64,000 nucleotides of DNA from Enterobacteriaceae bacterium UBA5654 (GCA_002421005.1 DIJC01000020.1:207038-271037); one strand, 5' to 3'; positions 18,168-27,057 are shown, numbered from the stretch's first letter. Translations and numbers: made by a program. The notes: generated from the sequence alone by a model not told the origin.

Positions 18168-18992
18168 ATGAGATCCCTCCGCATCGCCACCGGCGCGTTA
18201 CTGCTGGCCTGTGGTTTACAGTTTGCTCACGCTAACAGCGACCCGCACACCATTGTTTTCGGCGTTGCGCCGGGGCCGTATGGCGACATGGTGAAACAGG
18301 CGATTGCCCCTTCCCTGAAAGACAAAGGATATAAGGTTGTGGTCCGCGAATTCAGCGACTACGTGCAGCCGAATATGGCGCTGTCCAACGGCAGCATCGA
18401 CGCTAACCTTTTCCAGCACACGCTCTATTTTAATAAATTCACCGCTGATAAAGGGCTGAAACTCAGCAACCTGATTACCGTACCGACCGCCGGAATGGGC
18501 TTCTACTCGCGTAAAATTAAAAGCCTCGACGAGCTGAAAAAAGGCGATGTGATCACGCTGTCTAACGATCCCACCAACCTCGCGCGCGGCCTGCGATTCC
18601 TGCAATCGCTGGGGCTTATCACCATTAAAGAAAATATCGATCCGACCAAAGCCTCCGAGCGTGACATCGCCAGCAACCCGAAAGGACTGGTGTTTAAACC
18701 GCTGGAAGCCGCGCAGCTCCCGCGCACGCTGGACGGCGTTACCGCCTCGCTGGTAAACGGTAACTTTGCGGTAGCGGCGGGTCTGGATCTTTCCAGCGCC
18801 ATCAAGCAGGAACAGCTCGACGAGAATCTGAAAAATATCATCGCCGTGCGCAGCGAAGATGCGGACAAACCGTTCGCCAAAGATATTGTGACGGTAGTGA
18901 AATCTCCGGCTTATCGTGCGGTGATCGACGATCCGAAAAATATCTACAGCGCGTTCCAGAAACCCAGCTGGATGACGGCTGAAAAACAGTAA
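18168..18992 (+). CDS. sfbA: NlpA/MetQ-family substrate-binding protein SfbA
   Basis: A 274-residue periplasmic binding protein of the NlpA/MetQ family. The N-terminus (residues 1-23) is a signal sequence. LLAC at 12-15 could be a lipobox, or the signal may be cut after AHA. The body has the typical TIVFGVAPGPYGDM start and GLKLSNLITVPTAGMGFYS. With the next two genes it forms a methionine-type importer. The same operon next to ybbP in Salmonella is called sfbABC, first reported as iron-binding; by family, methionine or a related compound is the likelier ligand. Confidence 0.85.
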   Translation: MRSLRIATGALLLACGLQFAHANSDPHTIVFGVAPGPYGDMVKQAIAPSLKDKGYKVVVREFSDYVQPNMALSNGSIDANLFQHTLYFNKFTADKGLKLSNLITVPTAGMGFYSRKIKSLDELKKGDVITLSNDPTNLARGLRFLQSLGLITIKENIDPTKASERDIASNPKGLVFKPLEAAQLPRTLDGVTASLVNGNFAVAAGLDLSSAIKQEQLDENLKNIIAVRSEDADKPFAKDIVTVVKSPAYRAVIDDPKNIYSAFQKPSWMTAEKQ

Positions 18993-19009
18993 GCGTCCGG
19001 TTGATCAAA

Positions 19010-19031
19010 AAGGGCAGCCTGGTCTGCCCTT
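19010..19031 (+). terminator. Intercistronic hairpin between sfbA and sfbB
   Basis: AAGGGCAG (19010-19017) and CTGCCCTT (19024-19031) form an 8-bp stem with a 6-base loop, placed between sfbA and the sfbB ribosome site. It probably tunes expression, giving more of the binding protein than the ATPase, or marks an RNA processing point. Confidence 0.55.
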
Positions 19032-19051
19032 TGTGCATTTCTGAGGTTGGC

Positions 19052-20068
19052 ATGATTGAAATAGAAAAGGTCTGCGTGGATTTCACCGCTGGCCGCGCAT
19101 CACCCACGAGGGCGGTGGATGAGGTCAGTTTACGCATCGCGCCCGGTGAAATTTTTGGCATTGTCGGCACCAGTGGGGCCGGGAAGAGCACCCTGCTGCG
19201 CACGCTGAATGCGCTGACCCGTCCGAGCGCAGGCTACGTTAAAATCAACGGCGTGGAGATTTCCGCGCTGGAAGGCAGCGATCTCCGCAAGGCGCGTCAG
19301 CGCATCGGCATGATTTTCCAGCATTTTAACCTGATGCACACCCGTACCGTGGCGCAGAACGTTGCCTTCAGCCTGAAGGCGGCGGGCTGGGAGCGCAGTA
19401 AAATCGCCCCGCGCGTGGCGGAGATCCTCGAACTGGTCGGCCTGGCGGATAAAGCCGGGCGCTTTCCGGTGCAGCTCAGCGGCGGGCAGAAACAGCGGGT
19501 CGGCATCGCCCGCGCGATTGCTAATCACCCGGATGTGCTGCTGTGCGATGAACCCACTTCGGCGCTGGATCTGGAAACCTCCGCCACCATTCTGACGCTG
19601 TTAAAGCAGATCAGTCAGCAAATGGGGATCACCATCGTGCTGATCACCCATGAGATGGACGTGATCAAAACGATCTGTGACCGGGTCGCGGTGATGTCGG
19701 CGGGCAAAGTGGTGGAGCAGGGCGAGGTGTTCGATGTTTTTGCCCATCCGCAGCATCCGTTTACCCGGCAACTGGTGTCGCATACGCTGAACCTTACGCT
19801 ACCGGAGCGCCTGCATCAGCACCTGCCGGGGCAACTGTTGAAGATCCTGTTTATCGGTGATTCTGCCGAGCAGCCGGTACTTTCTGAGGTCGCGGTTAAA
19901 TTTGGCGTCGCGGTGAATATTCTGCACGGCAAAATCGAGTACATCGCCGAACGTGCGCTGGGCATTCTGGTGGTGCAGCTTACCGCGCCGGGCAATCCCT
20001 CAGCCGTTGACGCGGCGGTGGAGCATATTCGTCATCGTACCGCCCAGGTGGAGGTGATCCGTGGATGA
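19052..20068 (+). CDS. sfbB: MetN-type ABC ATPase SfbB
   Basis: A 338-residue cytoplasmic ATPase of the methionine importer class. It has Walker A GTSGAGKST, signature LSGGQKQRV, Walker B LLCDEPTSALD, and a C-terminal NIL (ACT-like) domain from about residue 255. In MetN the NIL domain binds methionine and shuts the pump by trans-inhibition. The open frame starts at 19001, but GAGG at 19043-19046 and the family start (MIEIEKV) place initiation at 19052. Its stop overlaps the sfbC start. Confidence 0.9.
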   Translation: MIEIEKVCVDFTAGRASPTRAVDEVSLRIAPGEIFGIVGTSGAGKSTLLRTLNALTRPSAGYVKINGVEISALEGSDLRKARQRIGMIFQHFNLMHTRTVAQNVAFSLKAAGWERSKIAPRVAEILELVGLADKAGRFPVQLSGGQKQRVGIARAIANHPDVLLCDEPTSALDLETSATILTLLKQISQQMGITIVLITHEMDVIKTICDRVAVMSAGKVVEQGEVFDVFAHPQHPFTRQLVSHTLNLTLPERLHQHLPGQLLKILFIGDSAEQPVLSEVAVKFGVAVNILHGKIEYIAERALGILVVQLTAPGNPSAVDAAVEHIRHRTAQVEVIRG

Positions 20069-20720
20069 TTTATTACCTGATTTAACGCTGGCGTTTAATG
20101 AAACGTTCCAGATGCTCGGCATCTCGACGGTGCTGGCAATTATTGGCGGCCTGCCGCTTGGCTTCCTGATTTTCGTCACCGACCGCCATCTGTTCTGGCA
20201 AAACCGCGTAGTTTACCTGTTCACCTCGGTGCTGGTTAATATCATCCGCTCGGTGCCCTTTGTGATCCTGCTGGTACTGCTGCTGCCGCTGACCCAGTTC
20301 CTGCTGGGCAACACCATTGGCCCGATTGCCGCCTCGGTGCCGCTGTCGGTTGCTGCGATTGCCTTCTACGCCCGGCTGGTTGACAGCGCCCTGCGCGAAG
20401 TGGACAAAGGCATTATTGAAGCGGCGGAAGCCTTCGGGGCCAGCCCGATGCGCATCATCTGCACCGTCCTGCTGCCGGAAGCCAGCGCCGGACTGCTGCG
20501 CGGCCTGACGATTACGCTGGTGAGTTTAATCGGCTACTCGGCGATGGCCGGGATTGTCGGCGGCGGTGGGGTAGGGGATCTGGCGATCCGCTACGGCTAT
20601 TACCGCTACGAGACGGAAGTGATGATCGTGACCGTCGTGGCGCTGATTATCCTGGTGCAAATTGTGCAAATGCTGGGCGACTGGCTGGCGCAGCGGGCGG
20701 ACAAACGGGATCGGCGGTAG
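20061..20720 (+). CDS. sfbC: MetI-type ABC permease SfbC
   Basis: A 219-residue permease with five membrane segments. It carries the EAA coupling loop (IIEAAEAFGASPMRIICTVLLP) that docks on the ATPase. It overlaps the end of sfbB by 8 bases. With SfbA and SfbB it makes a complete methionine-type importer. This is a second importer only if the genome also has metNIQ elsewhere, which the window cannot show. Confidence 0.9.
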   Translation: MDDLLPDLTLAFNETFQMLGISTVLAIIGGLPLGFLIFVTDRHLFWQNRVVYLFTSVLVNIIRSVPFVILLVLLLPLTQFLLGNTIGPIAASVPLSVAAIAFYARLVDSALREVDKGIIEAAEAFGASPMRIICTVLLPEASAGLLRGLTITLVSLIGYSAMAGIVGGGGVGDLAIRYGYYRYETEVMIVTVVALIILVQIVQMLGDWLAQRADKRDRR

Positions 20721-20726
20721 TAAAAA

Positions 20727-20757
20727 GCGGCCTGATTAGCCATGTTAATCGGGCCGC
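20727..20757 (+). terminator. Terminator after sfbC
   Basis: GCGGCCTGATTA and TAATCGGGCCGC make a 12-bp stem with one mismatch and a 7-base loop, seven bases after the sfbC stop; a TCTTAGGTTTTT tail follows. The next 200 bases (20758-20957) are AT-rich, with no gene seen. Confidence 0.75.
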
Positions 20758-20957
20758 ACCTCTTAGGTTTTTATATTTTCCTTCTCTCCTTTAATATTCG
20801 GTAAGTGAATTTAATTTAAATTTTATATTCATCCCATCACTAAAAAATCCAGAAATAGTCCTCTGCCAATCAAGTGGAAGTTAATAATTATTCATAATAC
20901 ACTTAACGAGAATTCGTTATTAGGCTGCGTAGCAGCGTGTAAATGGACTTTTAGCTT

Positions 20958-22955
20958 ATGGAAATGAAAAGTATTAATGGGGTTTTTGTTATCCCTGCGT
21001 TGATTATTATTTATGGATTGCTGCAGTACTGGAGAGTTAGCGATCTCATGGATGCTGCCTGGCTCCATCCCAGTGTCGACGCTGCCGTCATTATTCTTCG
21101 CGGTAAATTAGCGCAAAGCAGCATATGGGCAGGGGGGATCGCTATCGTCATTAGCGGCGCAGCGCTGGTACTGTGTCATTCCAGAGGCGTGAAATCGCGT
21201 ATTTCGCAGGATATGCTGATTACCAGTTTTACCCTGTGCCAACGAGTCCTCCCTTTTATTATGGTTAGCCAGATCGTTTTTTGCGGGCTGGGCGTTGTTT
21301 TGCTGGCGCTTTCGGAAGTGGTATGGTTTATCACGCACTTTTCAATCAACGGTGGCAGTTTTAAGGTGTTGATAATCGTATTATGTGCGATTGGCTCCGT
21401 TCTCTGGATGTTGGTAAAAAGCCTGGCATCAATAAAAAAATGTTTTGCTCTTTTTAAACCGGAGGATCACCCGATTCGCGGCAGTAATGTCACCCAATCA
21501 CAGGCGCCGGAGTTGTGGCAATGGGTGAAAGAACTGGCGCAGCGCGGCGCGGTCACGGTGCCGGATAATATTGTCGTTGGCTTTTTTGATTGCTTTTATG
21601 TCACCGCAAATGCAGTGCAAATTGTTGATGGCCCGCGTCTTACCGGCAATACGCTTTATTTCCCATTAACCTATTCATCGTTAATGGATAAAGAGGAAAT
21701 GGCCTCGGTTATTGGACACGAACTGGGGCATTTTACCGGCATGGATACGCAGTACAGCCTGAAATTTGCACCTCTCTATGCGGGCTTGTACAACAGCCTT
21801 AATCAACTGATGAGTCATTCCCCAGGCGTGTCATACATTGACCGGGTGGTGCTGTATCCGGCGTTGTGCGTAGGTTGCAGCTTTCTGACGCGCTTTCATG
21901 AAGCGGTCAGCCACTGGAGCCGGAGCCGTGAGTATGCCGCCGATGAAACCGGCGCGCGCGTCGGCACGCCGCAGGCTCTGGCTTCTGCCCTGCTGCGCGT
22001 TTCAGCGCTAAGTGAAATTATCGATCGGCATGTTGAAACGTTATTCGATGAGAAGCAGCCCACCGATGACTGGATCGCCAGCCTGTTTCGCGTCGCGCAA
22101 AAGTCTGACACGCTCGACATCAGTGCGTGCCTGGAAAATGTTTCGCAGCATCCGACGGATAGCCACCCGGTAACGCGTTCGCGCATTGAGGCGCTTGGCG
22201 TGCCCCTGGATGATACGCTGCTAAGCAGAGCTTCACGCCGGGTTAACGAGAGCGATTACCAGGCCGCCACTCAGTTATTTTCCGCACAGCAGACGTTATC
22301 TGTGGCGATGACGCAGGAAATCGCGCAGGAGGTCAATCAGTTACGCGAACAGTATCACAAGGAAATGGTCGAGCAGGCGCAGCAGGCCACCGAATCCTTG
22401 ACATTTTATGGTGCGGAAACTGCCGTATGGATGTGGGGAGCCGGTCTGGGCATTATGAGCTTAGCGACAGGTCTGATGATAGTCGGATTAATGTTTGTCG
22501 ATTCAAAACCTGTGCCTGCGGGTATTATCACTATTGCGCTGGGGCTGATCGCCTTTGGGCTTGTTTGCGGTTTTATTGGCTGGGTTTCTTTTCGTAACAG
22601 AAATAAAGCATTATTTTCCCTGACCGAAAAAGATCTTACCAGTGTGGATCTGACTCGCCCGGTTCTTCTCACCGATATTGAAGCCTGCGAAGTTGTCGAA
22701 AAAGGCGGGGGACCTTTTCACATTTATTTTTACTGGCGCGACGGCAGCCCCGCTCCTGAACTTTCGCCAACCCGTAGCGCCTTCAGCGATGTTGATATTT
22801 CGGTTGAAGAGCGGAGAGTTTCAATCTCTGTTACCGGCTATTTACGTAAACAGGTTGGCAAAAAGACAGTCAGTATGAACGCTTCGCAGGCACGTGAACT
22901 CCTGGATCAGTATTTTCGCTCGGCCTATGCCCGCAAAGAGATTAACGAGGGGTAA
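20958..22955 (+). CDS. Membrane-bound M48-family metallopeptidase
   Basis: A 665-residue inner-membrane zinc peptidase. Three or four membrane segments (about 8-24, 57-73, 97-118, 135-153) precede an M48 catalytic domain with HELGH (254-258) and the third ligand Glu325 in SREYAADETGA. A helical linker follows, then two more membrane segments near 495-545 and a soluble C-terminal domain of about 100 residues. It is longer than HtpX (about 290) or YcaL. No close namesake is recognised. It stands alone between sfbC and selU, with a weak ribosome site and an AT-rich upstream region, suggesting later acquisition. Confidence 0.85.
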   Translation: MEMKSINGVFVIPALIIIYGLLQYWRVSDLMDAAWLHPSVDAAVIILRGKLAQSSIWAGGIAIVISGAALVLCHSRGVKSRISQDMLITSFTLCQRVLPFIMVSQIVFCGLGVVLLALSEVVWFITHFSINGGSFKVLIIVLCAIGSVLWMLVKSLASIKKCFALFKPEDHPIRGSNVTQSQAPELWQWVKELAQRGAVTVPDNIVVGFFDCFYVTANAVQIVDGPRLTGNTLYFPLTYSSLMDKEEMASVIGHELGHFTGMDTQYSLKFAPLYAGLYNSLNQLMSHSPGVSYIDRVVLYPALCVGCSFLTRFHEAVSHWSRSREYAADETGARVGTPQALASALLRVSALSEIIDRHVETLFDEKQPTDDWIASLFRVAQKSDTLDISACLENVSQHPTDSHPVTRSRIEALGVPLDDTLLSRASRRVNESDYQAATQLFSAQQTLSVAMTQEIAQEVNQLREQYHKEMVEQAQQATESLTFYGAETAVWMWGAGLGIMSLATGLMIVGLMFVDSKPVPAGIITIALGLIAFGLVCGFIGWVSFRNRNKALFSLTEKDLTSVDLTRPVLLTDIEACEVVEKGGGPFHIYFYWRDGSPAPELSPTRSAFSDVDISVEERRVSISVTGYLRKQVGKKTVSMNASQARELLDQYFRSAYARKEINEG

Positions 22956-22981
22956 GTTCAGTTACGGGGCGTATCGCCCCG

Positions 22982-24061
22982 TTATTCTTCTCCCAGCCAT
23001 CCCCTGACTTCCATCCCCGTCCCGCGAAACACAATCTTTTCCGCTTTTTTCTCAAGCTGATAGCGGTACATCGGATCGTAATACTCCTCCAGCAGCGGCA
23101 CCAGCCAGCCAAAGTGGGCGTCGGTATTGCCGCTGGCGTGCTGACTGACGAGGGCCGCCTCCAGCCGCGATGTTAACTGCGCAAAGCGTTCCAGACCGAG
23201 ACGGCGACGGATGGCGAACAGGCCGTGATGCAGGTATTCACGGTATTCCTGCCAGCCCTGCTCTTCCCCGAACGTCTGGGTGAACTCCCGGTGCATCCGT
23301 AAAAAATACTCTTCCCGCAGGCGTTCGAGCCGCAGTTCAAACGGATCTTCCACCACCACGATCGGGGATTGCGCCATTCGCGCGCGCAGGCATTCCGGCA
23401 GATGGTTTGCGCCGATCGTTTGCCCTTCATCTTCCAGTACCCAGCGCACCGACGGACGGGCTTTTTTCAGCAGTGCAACCGCCAGATGATTTTCAAAGGT
23501 GGCCTGCTTGTGCTGTGCCTGCAAAGTGCGGCCGAAGGAGGAGCCGCGATGGTGCGCCAGCCCTTCGAGATCGACTCCACAGGCGTGCTCGCGTACCAGA
23601 TGCGTCTTGTTGTTGCCGGTACAGCCACCGACAAGAACGATCGGATGCTGCACCAGCTCTTCCGTCGCCTGCATCGCGGCCTGGCGCAGCGCCTTATAGC
23701 CGCCGGGGATCAGCGGGTACTCCACGCCGTGTTCGCGTAGCCAGTGCTGAACGATATGCGAACGCTGCCCGCCGCGCGCGCAGCACAGATAGCCCTGCGG
23801 AGCCTGCTGACAAGCGGCGATCCACTCCCCAATGCGGCGAGCGCGTGTCTCCCCGGACACCAGTTTGTGACCCAGAGCCAATGCCGCCTCCGGCCCCTGT
23901 CGTTTGTAGCAGGTGCCCACCGCCGCGCGTTCCTCATCAAACATTAACGGCAGATTGCGCGCGCCGGGCATCGCGCCCTGCTGAAATTCGACCGGTGCGC
24001 GCACGTCAATGAGCGGCGTATCGGCAGTGAGCAGGGCGCGGAGTGGAGATTGCTGGATCAT
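22982..24061 (-). CDS. selU: tRNA 2-selenouridine synthase SelU (MnmH)
   Basis: A 359-residue enzyme that replaces sulfur with selenium in mnm5-2-thiouridine at the wobble base of Lys, Glu and Gln tRNAs, through a geranylated intermediate. An N-terminal rhodanese domain has the active cysteine in LCCARGGQRS (about residues 93-100). A P-loop domain follows. The P-loop reads GGCTGNNKT here, whereas E. coli has GGCTGSGKT, so the glycine before lysine is lost. The rest of the protein is well conserved and the frame is intact. Confidence 0.92.
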   Translation of the reverse strand: MIQQSPLRALLTADTPLIDVRAPVEFQQGAMPGARNLPLMFDEERAAVGTCYKRQGPEAALALGHKLVSGETRARRIGEWIAACQQAPQGYLCCARGGQRSHIVQHWLREHGVEYPLIPGGYKALRQAAMQATEELVQHPIVLVGGCTGNNKTHLVREHACGVDLEGLAHHRGSSFGRTLQAQHKQATFENHLAVALLKKARPSVRWVLEDEGQTIGANHLPECLRARMAQSPIVVVEDPFELRLERLREEYFLRMHREFTQTFGEEQGWQEYREYLHHGLFAIRRRLGLERFAQLTSRLEAALVSQHASGNTDAHFGWLVPLLEEYYDPMYRYQLEKKAEKIVFRGTGMEVRGWLGEE

Positions 24062-24124
24062 AAAAAATGCCTCAAAAAACGGAGTTGTCCATTCTACGCG
24101 CCGTTGCCGATAGTTTATTGATTT

Positions 24125-24279
24125 TTAACCACCTGTTCTGTCCAGGTCGCGCAGAAATCCAACCGCTTCCGGCTGGCGCCGACGGAATAAATCGACAATG
24201 TCAGTGACCGCTTTGCCGGAGTGATTTTTATGCCACGCCAGGCTTAATGCTGAAGGCGGGCGCATGGGCGGGATGGTAA
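24125..24279 (-). pseudogene. allS: 3' remnant of allS (LysR-type allantoin regulator)
   Basis: Read on the minus strand, this stretch encodes about 51 residues beginning IPPMRPPSALSLAW and continuing SGKAVTDIVDLF, then a stop at 24127-24125. This closely matches the C-terminus of E. coli AllS (IPTMRPPSPLSLAW, SGKAVEDIVTLF). An in-frame TGA lies a few codons upstream, where the repeat array begins. In E. coli allS is the gene next to selU on the same strand. It is therefore the scar left when the allantoin/glyoxylate block between selU and purK was lost. Confidence 0.85.
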
Positions 24280-24280
24280 A

Positions 24281-25330
24281 GCTCTTTCAGGAGAGGGAAC
24301 CGCCCGATAGTGCGATGGGATTTGTCACCCGGCTCAGGCTGAGCGATCCACTCAACTTCAACCGTGGTACGCACTGCGCCCTCTCCCTTTGGAAGAGGGC
24401 CGGGAGAGGGGAGTCCGGGGGACGATATTCCCCATTACTCTGGGGGACAGGTTTAAAAGCGTGAATTATGCGGCTTTAGGCATCTTTTTTTCCCCTCACC
24501 CTGACCCTCTCCCTCAGGAGAGGGCCGGGAAAGGGGAGTCCGGGGGACGATATTCCCCATTACTCTGGGGGACAGGTTTAAAAGCGTGAATTATGCGGCT
24601 TTGGGAATCGTTTTTCCCCTCACCCTGACCCTCTCCCTCAGAAGAGGGAACCGCCCGATAGTGCGATGGGATTTGTCACCCGGCTCAGGCTGAGCGATCC
24701 ACTCAACTTCAACCGTGGTAGGCACTGCTCCCTCTCCCTTTGGGAGAGGCAGGGGAGAGGGGAGTCCGGGGGACGATATTCCCCATTACTCTGGGGGACA
24801 GGTTTAAAAGCGTGAATTATGCGGCTTTGGGAACCGTTTTTTCCCCTCACCCTGACCCTCTCCCTCAGGAGAGGGAACCGCCCGATAGTGTGATGGGATT
24901 TGTCACCCGACTCAGGCTGAGCGATCCACTCAACTTCAACCGTGGTACGCACTGCTCCCTCTCCCTTTGGGAGAGGGCCGGGAAAGGGGAGTCCGGGGGA
25001 CGATATTCCCCATTACTCTGGGGGACAGGTTTAAAAGCGTGAATTATGCGGCTTTGGGAGTCGTTTTTCCCCCTCACCCTGACCCTCTCCCTCAGGAGAG
25101 GGAACCGCCCGATAGTGCGATGGGATTCGTCACCCGGCTCAGGCTAAGCGATCCACCCAACTTTAACCGTGGTATGCCCTGCTCCCTCTCCCTCAGGAGA
25201 GGGAATCGCCCGATAGTGCGATGGGATTTGTCACCCGACTCAGGCTAAGCGATCCACTCAACTTCAACCGTGGTACGCACTTCTCCCTCTCCCTTTGGGA
25301 GAGGGCCGGGGAGAGGGGCGTCCGGGAATG
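24281..25330. repeat. Mosaic array of two alternating repeat units (A and B)
   Basis: Two unlike units alternate. Unit A (about 80 bp, starting AACCGCCCGATAGTGCGATG) begins at 24298, 24649, 24876, 25103 and 25204. Unit B (about 95 bp, starting GAGTCCGGGGGACGATATTC and ending in CCCTCACCCTGACCCTCTCC) begins at 24411, 24536, 24762 and 24989, with a fragment near 25311. Order is A-B-B-A-B-A-B-A-A-b. Copies differ by only a few bases. Short inverted CCCTCTCCC/GGGAGAGGG blocks join every unit and would fold into hairpins. AB periods are 226-227 bp and the BB step is 125 bp. The CCTCACCCTGACCCTCTCC block looks like a common enterobacterial REP-type palindrome. No gene lies here. Confidence 0.9.
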
Positions 25331-25365
25331 GAATTCCCTCTTTTTCTCAGAATAAAAAGACCACA

Positions 25366-26433
25366 CTACCCTAACTTACCCTGCGCCCAGGCAATACCGC
25401 TGGCGTACTCCGGTGGCAGCAGCGGGGTCAGCGCTTCCAGCGTCGCGCTCAGGCGATCCCTGTCGCTGTCGGTCAGATTAAGATGCCCCACTTTGCGCCC
25501 GGCGCGCACCTCTTTGTCGTACCAGTGCAGGTGGATCAGCGGCAGCTTGAGCCAGTCATAGTTAAGATCGGTGCCGATCAAATTCACCATTACCGACGGG
25601 CTGTCCACCACCGGCTGCGGCAACGGCAGCCCGACGATCGCCCGCAGGTGCAGTTCAAACTGGCTGATCGACGCGCCGTTTTGCGTCCAGTGACCGCTGT
25701 TATGCACGCGCGGAGCCAGTTCGTTTATCAGCAACCCGCCTGGCGTGATAAAACATTCCATCGCCATCACGCCGACATAATTCAGTTCGTGCAGAATGGT
25801 CGAAAGCATGGTTTCGGCCTGCGCCTGCTGGTTGGCATTTGCCTGCGGGAAGGCCACGCTGGTGCGCAAAATCCCGTCCTGATGCAGGTTATGCGTCAGC
25901 GGATAAAACACCGTGCTGCCATCCTGCGCGCGCGCGCCCACCAGCGATACTTCACCGCTGAAGTTAATTCCCTGCTCAACAATACATTCGCCGTAGCAGT
26001 CCTGCGGAAGCTGTGCGGTATCCGCCGCGCGCAAGCGCCACTGCCCGCGTCCGTCGTAGCCTCCCACCCGGCGCTTGACGATCGCCAGATCGCCGAGACG
26101 TTCAAACACCGCAGGCCACTCGTCTGCGCTCGCCAGCAACTGCCACGGTGCGGTAGCCAGCTCCAGCTTATCGAATAGCTGTTTCTGCGTCAGACGGTCG
26201 GCGATCACCGGAAAAACGTCGCGGTTGACGAAGGCGGGATGACGCGCCAGTTCGCGGGTCAGGGGCGTTTCCGGCCAGCGCTCAATTTCAGCGGTAATGA
26301 CGCTTTGGGCAAAGGGCACCGCTTCCGGTTCAGCATCCAGTCCGATGGGCCAGACCGCAATGCCCAGCGGTTCACCGGCCTGGCGCAGCATCCGCCCCAG
26401 TTGACCATTGCCCAGTACGCAGACCTGCTTCAT
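25366..26433 (-). CDS. purK: 5-(carboxyamino)imidazole ribonucleotide synthase PurK
   Basis: A 355-residue ATP-grasp enzyme. It uses ATP and bicarbonate to carboxylate AIR to N5-CAIR in purine synthesis. It begins MKQVCVLGNGQLGRM, the family start, with the ATP-grasp core at about 80-270 (VKRRVGGYDGRGQW; ELAPRVHNSGHWT). It overlaps the end of purE by four bases (ATGA), so the two are coupled. The 3' end abuts the repeat array. Confidence 0.97.
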   Translation of the reverse strand: MKQVCVLGNGQLGRMLRQAGEPLGIAVWPIGLDAEPEAVPFAQSVITAEIERWPETPLTRELARHPAFVNRDVFPVIADRLTQKQLFDKLELATAPWQLLASADEWPAVFERLGDLAIVKRRVGGYDGRGQWRLRAADTAQLPQDCYGECIVEQGINFSGEVSLVGARAQDGSTVFYPLTHNLHQDGILRTSVAFPQANANQQAQAETMLSTILHELNYVGVMAMECFITPGGLLINELAPRVHNSGHWTQNGASISQFELHLRAIVGLPLPQPVVDSPSVMVNLIGTDLNYDWLKLPLIHLHWYDKEVRAGRKVGHLNLTDSDRDRLSATLEALTPLLPPEYASGIAWAQGKLG

Positions 26434-26939
26434 GCCGCACCTCGCGGGTCCGGGTTATCCAGCACCTCGTCGGTTTGCGCTTTGCGCCACTCGACCAGAC
26501 GCGCCAGCAGTTCAGCATCATGCTGGGCGAGGATTTGCGCTGCCAGCAGCGCTGCATTCGCCGCGCCCGCTTTGCCAATCGCCAACGTGCCAACCGGAAT
26601 ACCGCGCGGCATCTGCACAATGGAATACAGGCTATCCACACCGCTTAAGGCCGCGCTCTGGACCGGCACACCCAACACCGGCACCAGCGTTTTAGCGGCG
26701 ATCATCCCAGGAAGATGCGCCGCCCCGCCCGCACCGGCAATAATCACCTGAAAACCATTATCCTGCGCGCCTTCGGCGAAGCTGAACAGTTTATCGGGGG
26801 TGCGGTGTGCGGAGACGACTTCGACGTGGTGCGTGACATTCAGGGCATCAAGGATTTCGGCGGCGAACTGCATGGTTGCCCAGTCACTTCTGGACCCCAT
26901 CACGATGGCGATACGTGCCGGATTGTTGCGGGAAGACAT
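26430..26939 (-). CDS. purE: N5-CAIR mutase PurE
   Basis: A 169-residue class I mutase that converts N5-CAIR to CAIR. Motifs are IVMGSRSDW near the N-terminus, SAHRTPDK, GAGGAAHLPGM and VPVQSAALSGVDSL. The frame opens at 26948, but the ATG at 26939 (MSSRNNP) gives the E. coli form. It is first in the purEK operon, behind a PurR operator. Confidence 0.97.
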   Translation of the reverse strand: MSSRNNPARIAIVMGSRSDWATMQFAAEILDALNVTHHVEVVSAHRTPDKLFSFAEGAQDNGFQVIIAGAGGAAHLPGMIAAKTLVPVLGVPVQSAALSGVDSLYSIVQMPRGIPVGTLAIGKAGAANAALLAAQILAQHDAELLARLVEWRKAQTDEVLDNPDPRGAA

Positions 26940-26989
26940 GCGTCTCAAAACTCCTGTGGGTGTGCTTCACACGACTGACAAGGCCACAG

Positions 26990-26995
26990 AGAATA
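26990..26995 (-). promoter_or_regulatory. purEK promoter -10 element
   Basis: TATTCT on the minus strand lies about 17 bases downstream of the PurR box. The arrangement copies the E. coli purE promoter, where the operator overlaps the -35 region. Confidence 0.6.
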
Positions 26996-27011
26996 GCATG
27001 GAAAACCGGGG

Positions 27012-27027
27012 AGGAAAACGGTTGCGT
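27012..27027 (-). promoter_or_regulatory. PurR operator of purEK
   Basis: ACGCAACCGTTTTCCT on the minus strand fits the PurR consensus ANGCAANCGNTTNCNT at every fixed position. It lies in the lpxH-purE gap, so purine repression acts on purEK and not on lpxH upstream. Confidence 0.92.
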
Positions 27028-27057
27028 AGGAGGATGTTCGGCAGTATCAGGTCAGCA

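Noticed and set aside
24281..25330. CRISPR-like regular repeats
   Set aside because: Units are 80-125 bp, come in two kinds, have no unique spacers and no cas genes nearby.
24264..25561. Chain of plus- and minus-strand open frames in the repeat array with recurring PHPDPLPQ-type peptides
   Set aside because: These peptides are translations of the CCTCACCCTGACCCTCTCC palindrome. The frames repeat with the units, lack ribosome sites and run on both strands.
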